Shown here piece by piece: positions 20,343 to 25,672 of a DNA stretch of 25,672 nt (positions are counted from its first letter, which is position 1; each line of letters begins with the position of its first letter). Below the pieces are notes generated by a model. The model did no database searches. It was not told the DNA's origin and was given only the letters and a program-made list of their open reading frames with translations. Source of the DNA: a virus; IMG/VR virus record IMGVR_UViG_3300020222_003330, positions 1 to 25,672 of that record, one strand, 5' to 3'. A program made the translations under genes and the position numbers.

Positions 20343-20669
20343 ATGAACGAGAGCAAGATTCTTAGAGAAGGGTTTTTTGATAGTTTAGCTTCATTTTTTA
20401 GGAGCAAACCTGACGCTTCTAAGGCAGCACAAATGATTGCTGATACTTGGATTTCTGAGAAAGAAATAGATTTGGGAGAAGATCTGCCCGACGAAGTCAA
20501 AGATCAAGTTTATCAATTTACTGCTGCTCGCTACGATAGAGCTTTAAATGCCTATAAGCGCGAAGACGACCCAGCTAGAAAAGCTGTTATGGTCTTGGTA
20601 AAGCTTCTAGATAAAAAAATGGGCCCGATGATCGACAACATGTTTTATGATTCTAGCAGCTTCGATTGA
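20343..20669 (+). CDS. Probable packaged protein with LREGFFD processing motif
   Basis: This 108-aa protein has an N-terminus (MNESKILREGFFDSLASFF) with a very short leader and then the EGFFD motif shared with the tagged protein at 13852. LRE/G fits the T4-type prohead protease rule, and cleavage would remove nine residues. The remainder is helical and polar (DASKAAQMIADTW, DEVKDQVYQFTAARYDRALNAY) with no known domain. I class it with the tagged proteins on the strength of the second motif and the inverted-repeat/box promoter; this is inference. Confidence 0.65.
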   Translation: MNESKILREGFFDSLASFFRSKPDASKAAQMIADTWISEKEIDLGEDLPDEVKDQVYQFTAARYDRALNAYKREDDPARKAVMVLVKLLDKKMGPMIDNMFYDSSSFD

Positions 20670-20703
20670 TACTAAGTAAAATTTGTTTGTAGGATTACTT
20701 CTC

Positions 20704-21753
20704 ATGAGAAGATATCCGGGTTTCCTTAACGAACTACAACAGCAAATAGAGGGATTGCATCCTGAAATTCTTGAAAGAATTTCTCGATATGGTGGCCTAG
20801 ACGTCCAAGATCTAATTTCTTTGATCTTAGAACCCAAAGATCACTCTGTTGACTGCCCGGAAACTGTCGATCCAGGCGAAATATTTCAGCATGTTGAGCT
20901 TGAGTCTTATGAAGCTTTAGGTAGAGAGCTAATTGACAAGAACTCAGTTGCGCTATGCATACTAGCAGGCGGCGCCGGCACCAGAATAGGTGGCTCAAAG
21001 TGCATGCTTAATTTATTTGAGGGTGAGACACTTCTTTCACATAAGATTAGAAAAAACTCGCATGTAAAAAATATCTGGATTATAGTTACTGAGTCGCTGT
21101 CTAATATTGTTCAAGATCATTTAGAAAATATTAGATTAATGCGAGACGGGATTGAGTTGGTACTTCAATACGAGTCTGTGCGCTTAACACCAGACAATCA
21201 ACTTTACACAAATAAAGACGGCCCAAGTTTGTACCCTTGCGGACACGGTGATGTCATTCCTGCGCTAGACAGCTCTGGGCTTTTAAAGAAATTCACTGCT
21301 TCTGGTGGTAGGCACGTCGTCATAGTTAACGTTGACAATGTTTCTGCAGACATCGACGCTGCTATCTTGGGTTTGCATCATGCGAATAATGTTCCCGTCA
21401 CGTGCGAAGTTGTGAGAAAATCTGAAAATGACAAGGGTGGCATGTTATGCAAACACAGCGGCGTAAATCAGATTGTCGAAGAATTTAGAATGACTCCTGA
21501 ATCAGACGTTACTCAGTTTCAGCTGATGAACACCAATACGATGATAGTTAAGTCTGATCTTGATTTCAGCATGATAGATTGGCATTGGCACAGAGTCAAG
21601 AAAAATCTTGATGGAAGTTTGGTCATACAGCATGAAAGGCTTTTGCAGCAGCTCACAGAGCATTTTAAGACACAGTATGTCGAGGTTCAACGGGACAGAA
21701 GATTTACGCCGATAAAGAGCGCGTCAGATCTTGATAAGATCAAGCAGGCATGA
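20704..21753 (+). CDS. UDP-sugar pyrophosphorylase (UDPGP family)
   Basis: This 349-aa protein uses ATG 20704, which has AGGA about 10 nt upstream; a TTG at 20683 adds seven residues. The nucleotide-binding signature LAGGAGTRIGG (87-97) with Lys99 is followed by YPCGHGDVIPALDSSGLL and VVIVNVDNVSADID, as in eukaryotic-type UDP-glucose and UDP-N-acetylglucosamine pyrophosphorylases. It would make a UDP-sugar from UTP and a sugar-1-phosphate. Which sugar cannot be told by eye. The protein is shorter than eukaryotic members and lacks their C-terminal beta-helix. It overlaps the DNA glycosylase gene by ATGA, raising a link to DNA modification. Confidence 0.85.
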   Translation: MRRYPGFLNELQQQIEGLHPEILERISRYGGLDVQDLISLILEPKDHSVDCPETVDPGEIFQHVELESYEALGRELIDKNSVALCILAGGAGTRIGGSKCMLNLFEGETLLSHKIRKNSHVKNIWIIVTESLSNIVQDHLENIRLMRDGIELVLQYESVRLTPDNQLYTNKDGPSLYPCGHGDVIPALDSSGLLKKFTASGGRHVVIVNVDNVSADIDAAILGLHHANNVPVTCEVVRKSENDKGGMLCKHSGVNQIVEEFRMTPESDVTQFQLMNTNTMIVKSDLDFSMIDWHWHRVKKNLDGSLVIQHERLLQQLTEHFKTQYVEVQRDRRFTPIKSASDLDKIKQA

Positions 21754-22166
21754 TCCCACCCAGATCGCCCTATTGTCTCATACAAGAAGACTTGTGGCCC
21801 GATAAGTGGAAGATGCTTGTGTCCTGTGTGCTGCTCAACAGGACTGCACGAAAACAAGTTGAGAAAATTCTACCTCAGCTCTTTGCTCTGTGTCCAACAG
21901 CCAAGGACATGGCTGAGTGCAATATGTCTTCTTTGACTTCTGTCATAGCACCGCTAGGTTTTAAAAATAGAAGGGCAATAACACTCATCAAATTATCTAA
22001 GAGTTTTCTAGAGCCAAACTGGAAGCACGCTAGTGAACTTCCTGGAGTTGGTGAATACGCAGCAGCAGTTTGGGATATATTCGTGCTCAACAAGATGCCG
22101 TCAAGCGCACCCAACGATCACGCCTTGACGTGGTATTGGCATTGGAGACAACAGAATGACAATTAA
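21750..22166 (+). CDS. HhH-GPD DNA glycosylase, MBD4-like
   Basis: This 138-aa protein, short for the superfamily, keeps the helix-hairpin-helix LPGVGEYAAAVWDIF (97-111) and the catalytic aspartate in PNDHALTWYWHW (Asp123). The Lys found in the hairpin of bifunctional EndoIII is Tyr here, so it should be a monofunctional glycosylase. The layout VLLNRTARKQVEKIL, LGFKNRRA, LPGVGxY and DHxLxxYxxW is close to the catalytic domain of MBD4, a T:G mismatch and modified-pyrimidine glycosylase. It has no Fe-S cluster loop. It is coupled to the UDP-sugar pyrophosphorylase gene at the start and overlaps the next gene by 11 nt. Confidence 0.88.
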   Translation: MIPPRSPYCLIQEDLWPDKWKMLVSCVLLNRTARKQVEKILPQLFALCPTAKDMAECNMSSLTSVIAPLGFKNRRAITLIKLSKSFLEPNWKHASELPGVGEYAAAVWDIFVLNKMPSSAPNDHALTWYWHWRQQNDN

Positions 22167-22461
22167 GAGAAAAGAAGCAGTCAAAGAAAAGAAAGAGAGG
22201 GCACCAAGAAAGCCGCGACCCAGAAAAATTGCAGCTCAAATTCTACAAGATGCAGTAGTCGAGGGGAAGTGGACTGTGTCAGTGGGTCAAGATTTTCTTG
22301 TATCTAAGAAAGTCAGCGGAAAACAAACGCAGTCTATTTGCACTTTTAAAGAGATGATTAACGAGAAAACGGTCAATTCATGGGACAAAACGCTCGAGCG
22401 ATGGTATGCATTCAATATTGACGACCTAGAAAAGTTTGGTATTGTCGTGAAAAAATTCTAA
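22156..22461 (+). CDS. Small basic protein of unknown function
   Basis: This 101-aa protein has a very basic N-terminus (MTIKRKEAVKEKKERAPRKP), probably disordered and able to bind nucleic acid. A small alpha/beta part follows: AAQILQDAVVEGKWTVSVGQ, SKKVSGKQTQSICTFKEM and LERWYAFNIDDLEKFGI. No family is recognised. The 11-nt overlap with the glycosylase gene implies joint translation. It is not one of the tagged proteins. Confidence 0.6.
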   Translation: MTIKRKEAVKEKKERAPRKPRPRKIAAQILQDAVVEGKWTVSVGQDFLVSKKVSGKQTQSICTFKEMINEKTVNSWDKTLERWYAFNIDDLEKFGIVVKKF

Positions 22462-23159
22462 TTTTTTAAGAAATTTTCTATCACGCTTGCGGGGATGAAG
22501 AAACTAATATTCGGTGCAGAAACTATCATCCACGAGCACAAACCCACAAGCCTACCCTGCTCATCGAATGCACCACCACCAGAATTACCCATCCAGACAG
22601 GTGCAGATACTTGTATCGAACCAACTCTGTTTTCGTTGATTGTAGATTTTGTGCTTGCTGAAATTAAACCCTCTATGTAAGACCACCACATTCCTGACGT
22701 GTGACCTATTATGTGAAGCCGCATTCCAACCCAAGGGTCATCTTTGCTTATTTGAATTGGTTCTTTAGAAATTTTATTGGGCACTAAAAAGAGTGCTAAG
22801 TCATCTCTTTCGCTAATTTTTATTAAAGAAGCTAATTTTAAAGTGCCATCGCTCAGTGTATTCCCGGCTTCAAGATCCTCTTTCGTCATATAAAAAGACA
22901 ATAATTTATTATTGACGCAGTGTGCTGCTGTGAGGAATTTTTCGCCGTCTATCCATACGCCACTGCAATAAGGCTTTAATTTGCCAGAACCATCATCTGT
23001 CACTAGTGCAACTGTTCTGCTTTCAAGATCTCTAATAAAGTTTTTTCTGCCTTCATCTTGTGAAGAAGTTTTTATGTTGGGTCGGGCGCATACGCACCCC
23101 ATAAGAGCAATTGCAAAAGATACTAAAATAATACGCACTTTATTGCTGCATGTGTTCAT
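22458..23159 (-). CDS. Trypsin-like serine protease, lipoprotein
   Basis: This 233-aa protein begins with a lipoprotein signal (VRIILVSFAIALMGC, Cys22). The chymotrypsin-fold triad is visible: LTAAHCV (His80), ERDDLALF (Asp119 or Asp120) and GNSGGGAF (Ser193). The C-terminal SFFIPASVIENFL is typical of the DegP/HtrA or V8-like trypsin_2 group, but there is no PDZ domain. It would act on periplasmic or surface proteins after lipid anchoring. TTTA-atttatc-TAAA and AAGAAG lie upstream of the ATG. It is the second predicted envelope-anchored protease in the window, after the matrixin-like one. Confidence 0.88.
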   Translation of the reverse strand: MNTCSNKVRIILVSFAIALMGCVCARPNIKTSSQDEGRKNFIRDLESRTVALVTDDGSGKLKPYCSGVWIDGEKFLTAAHCVNNKLLSFYMTKEDLEAGNTLSDGTLKLASLIKISERDDLALFLVPNKISKEPIQISKDDPWVGMRLHIIGHTSGMWWSYIEGLISASTKSTINENRVGSIQVSAPVWMGNSGGGAFDEQGRLVGLCSWMIVSAPNISFFIPASVIENFLKN

Positions 23160-23262
23160 GTGTTACTTCTTTAAGATAAATTAAATTTGACAACATAGAT
23201 ACGTATGCTTAATTGTACGTCGAATCAAACAAATAAAATAAATTAACTATGATTTTTAGAAC

Positions 23263-23370
23263 ATGGGCACAAAAGGTTTGATAGTTAGTATTCTACTACT
23301 GACACCATGGACATTTGTGATTCCAGGCGTCGTTTATGCATATAGACATTTAAAAAATAAAAACAAATAA
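23263..23370 (+). CDS. Small single-pass membrane protein, 35 aa
   Basis: A 35-residue frame starts at ATG 23263 with CTATGATTTTTAGAAC upstream and ends exactly where a strong terminator hairpin begins. The product is one hydrophobic helix (LIVSILLLTPWTFVIPGVVY) with a Lys-rich tail (AYRHLKNKNKNK-like). Its fit between a promoter-like box and a terminator makes it convincing despite its size. It could be a membrane toxin, a holin-like peptide or a superinfection factor; none is proven. Confidence 0.6.
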   Translation: MGTKGLIVSILLLTPWTFVIPGVVYAYRHLKNKNK

Positions 23371-23400
23371 GGCCGGTAAGAAGAAAACTACCGGCCTTTA
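23371..23400. terminator. Bidirectional rho-independent terminator
   Basis: GGCCGGTA (23371-23378) pairs with TACCGGCC (23389-23396) around AGAAGAAAAC, followed by TTTATTTT on the plus strand. A T-rich stretch follows on the minus strand as well. It ends both the 35-aa gene and the convergent homing-endonuclease gene. Confidence 0.85.
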
Positions 23401-23406
23401 TTTTAG

Positions 23407-24270
23407 TTAACTAGAAGAGTTTTCTTGTAGACCTTGCGCCTCTAATGATCTTTGTTTTTCTTCGCGTTTACGAGCCCAACCATCTCTCATTCTTTGTTTT
23501 TGTTCTTTGGTTCTCTTTTTGCCTCTTGTTTTTGCAGTTCTTTTTTCAATCGTCTCTTGAGAAGGAGAGTCGAACTTCTTTCCTTTCATGGATTCTGACA
23601 TTTTTCGACGAGTCTCCTCAGACACGACTCTGCCTTTTCCTGCCTCGGACAAACGGCGTCGCGTCTCTTCTGAAGCCCTGTATTCACGCAGCTGCGCCTT
23701 GTGCTCCTCGGAGAGCTTCTTACCCTTGTGAGCTGCGGAGAGTTTCTGACGGTGTTCTTCGGATTTAGGGCCGGTATTCTTTCCCTTCATGGATTCTGAC
23801 CGTTTACGAAGAGTTTCTTCGGAATGCGGAGGGGGTTTTTTACCCTTGTTGGCTTCACGAAGCTTTTGCTTGTGCTCTTCGGAAAGGTGCTTGCCACGAA
23901 AAGCAGAACCTTTGATATATCGTTGTTCATCAGACGAATTCGAATTTGCTTCACGAATTTTTTGTATCGTTTCTTCTGAAAATTGAAAGCAACAATCACC
24001 GCCAGTGGTGAGGTTATAGCCCCTCGTGAAAGAATCAAATCTTTCTATCCAGATTTTTTCTCTTTCATTTGCGAGATCATCATCACATTCCTCTATTATT
24101 TCAAATATGAAGTTTTCTTTTCCGTGTTTTCTAATTGCAGCATGGAATTTAAAACCTTTACCAATCTCTGCCTCTTTAAGATGTCCTCTTACTCTTTCTT
24201 TAAAATCTTTCGTTTGTCCTACGTAACACTTGCCATCTAACAAGTTTTTTGCTAAATAAATAAACCGCAT
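23407..24270 (-). CDS. GIY-YIG homing endonuclease with NUMOD3 repeats
   Basis: This 287-aa protein has residues 1-90 forming the GIY-YIG nuclease domain: FIYLAKNLLDGKCYVGQT, then KERVRGHL with the catalytic Arg, HAAIRKHGKENF and EKIWIERF with the candidate catalytic Glu, and GYNLTTGG. From residue 95 on there are about seven copies of a NUMOD3-type DNA-binding motif (SEEHKQKLREANKGKK and variants), ending in a basic tail. It is a free-standing mobile element that cuts an allele lacking it and spreads by repair. It lies just downstream of prkA. Its start codon sits inside a strong hairpin (24262-24289). Confidence 0.92.
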   Translation of the reverse strand: MRFIYLAKNLLDGKCYVGQTKDFKERVRGHLKEAEIGKGFKFHAAIRKHGKENFIFEIIEECDDDLANEREKIWIERFDSFTRGYNLTTGGDCCFQFSEETIQKIREANSNSSDEQRYIKGSAFRGKHLSEEHKQKLREANKGKKPPPHSEETLRKRSESMKGKNTGPKSEEHRQKLSAAHKGKKLSEEHKAQLREYRASEETRRRLSEAGKGRVVSEETRRKMSESMKGKKFDSPSQETIEKRTAKTRGKKRTKEQKQRMRDGWARKREEKQRSLEAQGLQENSSS

Positions 24271-24289
24271 ACAATTAAGTATGCGGTTT
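24262..24289 (-). promoter_or_regulatory. Hairpin covering the homing-endonuclease start codon; also possible terminator
   Basis: On the minus strand AAACCGCATAC and GTATGCGGTTT form an 11-bp stem around TTAATT. The ATG (24270-24268) is in the 3' arm, so a transcript reading through from prkA would hide the start. A T-rich TTTATTTATTT follows on the minus strand, so it may also end prkA transcripts. T4 homing endonuclease genes use comparable hairpins that contain a late promoter. Confidence 0.6.
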
Positions 24290-24353
24290 TCTAAAGTTAG
24301 TAACTAATAATGTATGGTAAATTAACGTGAGACGTCTAAGTGGTTGAAATTAT

Positions 24354-25672
24354 TCATGAATCCCTCCACAAATTATTTGCGGCAAAGATTAATATCTCTT
24401 CTGCGGATTCCGGAGAATACGAGTAAGTTTTTATCATAGTTTCAACCATATCACTGTACTTCTTCTGTTGATCATCATTCCTAGTTTTTGACTTAGTCAC
24501 TATTCTTGCCATTGTCCGCACAGAAGAAATCAAATAAGATTCAATTGCATTCTTAAGTGGTTCATAAGTAGAGTAAATAACTTTTTCGCCTCGCCTCATT
24601 TTTGCAAACATGTATGCTGTGACGTCAGATCGGAAGCCGTCCTTTGCAGAGCCAGTAACACCGATTTGTTCTTCAATGGAAATCATAAATTGTTCATCAG
24701 GCTTTCGTTCTTCTTTTGTGACTTTGTCTTTTAGCTTCGTTCTCGTGGTGTGAGCTTCTGCGTTATCAAGATAAGACTCAAACAACGATTGTGCTTGCTC
24801 CTCGTAAGCTGAGATGAATGCTTTTGCGATCTCATTCTCGAGAATCTTTAGATATTCTTCGCGAATTGTCTTCTGGAGGAGTTCAAGGCACTTTGACTTA
24901 AACTGTTCATCCACAAGCTGTTCTTTTACCATCTTCGTCAATGAATCCATGACGGAGATCGGTGTAATCATATTCTTATCAGATGCTGTGAGAGCATTAT
25001 CGAGAGCCTTAGTTATGAAACGAGTTGAGATGCCGTCCATGCCCTCATGCTTCGCCTCTTCGCGTAGGTCTTTGATGTCGACCTTGCGCACTCGCCCTTT
25101 TTCAAGAACATCTTCGCCGTTGTAGATCTTCATCTTCGTGAGGATATCACATTTGGCAGAATCTTTAAGACGACTCATCACCGAGAACATTGAAGCAATC
25201 TTTAAGGTATGCGGTGCGATGTGCGATGTGAATTCAGATTTACCCAACATCTTCTCGTAGATTTTTATCTCCTGATTGAGTTCAAGACAGTAAGGTACAG
25301 ATATCTTCACAATGCGATCCATGATGGCTTCATTTGTGTGTTCTGACTTAAATCTGTTCCATTCGGCCTCATTGCAGTGAGCGAGGATGACACCGTCGAA
25401 GTGCAACATGTCCGACTTGCCAGGTGAAGGAACCCTCTTCTCTTGGGTTGCCGTGATGATGGTGTGGAGGAACTCGATCTCGTTCTTGAAGACCTCGACG
25501 AGCTCGACGACGCCCCGGTTGCCCACGTTGAACGCACCGTTTAGTGAGAGTGAGCGTGGATCATCCTCGGCAAACTTGTCGAGCTTCGAGATGTCGACTG
25601 ACCCGATGAGGACCGAAACGTCTTGGGAGTTTGCATCCATCGGAGGCACAGAAGCGACGCCCCGACGGCCAC
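24354..25672 (-). CDS. prkA: PrkA serine protein kinase, C-terminal part (cut by right edge)
   Basis: The frame stays open to the window edge (GRRGVASVPPMDANSQD across 25672-25620), so the N-terminal AAA+ portion is missing; about 438 residues are visible out of roughly 640 in the family. The text from VLIGSVDISKL through GVVELVEVFKNEIEFLHTII and DGVILAHCNEAEWNRF is the hallmark of PrkA/YeaG. This protein pairs an AAA+ core with a kinase-like C-terminal domain and responds to stress and starvation in bacteria. In bacteria it usually neighbours YeaH and SpoVR genes, which may lie beyond the edge. It is an unusual phage gene and could alter host stress state. A homing endonuclease follows it. 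Confidence 0.92.
   Translation of the reverse strand, partial: GRRGVASVPPMDANSQDVSVLIGSVDISKLDKFAEDDPRSLSLNGAFNVGNRGVVELVEVFKNEIEFLHTIITATQEKRVPSPGKSDMLHFDGVILAHCNEAEWNRFKSEHTNEAIMDRIVKISVPYCLELNQEIKIYEKMLGKSEFTSHIAPHTLKIASMFSVMSRLKDSAKCDILTKMKIYNGEDVLEKGRVRKVDIKDLREEAKHEGMDGISTRFITKALDNALTASDKNMITPISVMDSLTKMVKEQLVDEQFKSKCLELLQKTIREEYLKILENEIAKAFISAYEEQAQSLFESYLDNAEAHTTRTKLKDKVTKEERKPDEQFMISIEEQIGVTGSAKDGFRSDVTAYMFAKMRRGEKVIYSTYEPLKNAIESYLISSVRTMARIVTKSKTRNDDQQKKYSDMVETMIKTYSYSPESAEEILIFAANNLWRDS

Noticed and set aside
23407-24270. Repeats of the homing endonuclease considered as a CRISPR array
   Set aside because: The repeats are coding NUMOD3 motifs that vary in sequence and spacing and keep one reading frame; there are no direct DNA repeats with unique spacers.

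Overview
The window most likely comes from a large tailed dsDNA bacteriophage. The evidence is a crowded set of small genes on both strands, two tRNA genes plus a possible tRNA remnant, a GIY-YIG homing endonuclease, a FEN-type 5' nuclease, many repair and metabolic genes, and above all a family of unrelated proteins that share one short N-terminal tag (MKIRLxELRRIIRE). That tag resembles the capsid-targeting sequence that T4-like phages place on proteins packaged in the head. No terminase, capsid or tail gene lies in the window, so the phage assignment is strong inference. The many lipoproteins (vWA, thioredoxin-like, matrixin-like and trypsin-like) have a deltaproteobacterial or myxobacterial flavour, but the host cannot be named.

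Layout. 1-4.8 kb is a GC-richer block of tagged, probably packaged effectors: the end of one ADP-ribosyltransferase-like gene, a second complete tagged one, a tagged protein with a nuclease-like motif, and small tagged unknowns. It also holds duplicated promoter/tag DNA and gene debris (a collagen-like fragment and a frameshifted small gene). 4.9-6.8 kb carries cysteine synthase, a small lipoprotein, a 58-aa ORF and an A-type Fe-S carrier. 6.8-13.5 kb is more AT-rich and holds a formylglycine-enzyme-like protein, another tagged protein, a vWA lipoprotein, RibA, a matrixin-like lipoprotein, a SpoU methyltransferase and a thioredoxin-like lipoprotein. Copies of a small SH3-like family lie among them. 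13.5-16.5 kb has a tagged protein, a zinc-ribbon protein, a UV-damage endonuclease and a small lipoprotein. 16.5-16.7 kb holds tRNA-Thr(UGU) and a Tyr-type class II tRNA with a Cys anticodon. 16.8-22.5 kb holds a PolX-like nucleotidyltransferase, a J-domain protein, a 5'-3' exonuclease, an HExxH protein, a UDP-sugar pyrophosphorylase and an MBD4-like glycosylase. 22.5-25.7 kb holds a trypsin-like lipoprotein, a 35-aa membrane protein with its terminator, a homing endonuclease, and the C-terminal part of a PrkA serine kinase running off the right edge.

Working together. The tagged proteins probably enter the prohead, lose the tag to a prohead protease (LxE/IxE followed by A, G or S is visible), and are injected with the DNA. 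The repair genes and the Fe-S/cysteine and riboflavin genes look like auxiliary functions. The lipoproteins would remodel or guard the host envelope.

Expression. Most genes lack a Shine-Dalgarno sequence. Instead an AT-rich box (TATAGTTATT, TATTTATT or TGTTAGTATAAA) lies 0-10 nt before the start codon. In many cases a small inverted repeat of changing sequence lies directly upstream of the box. This suggests near-leaderless transcripts from two promoter classes.
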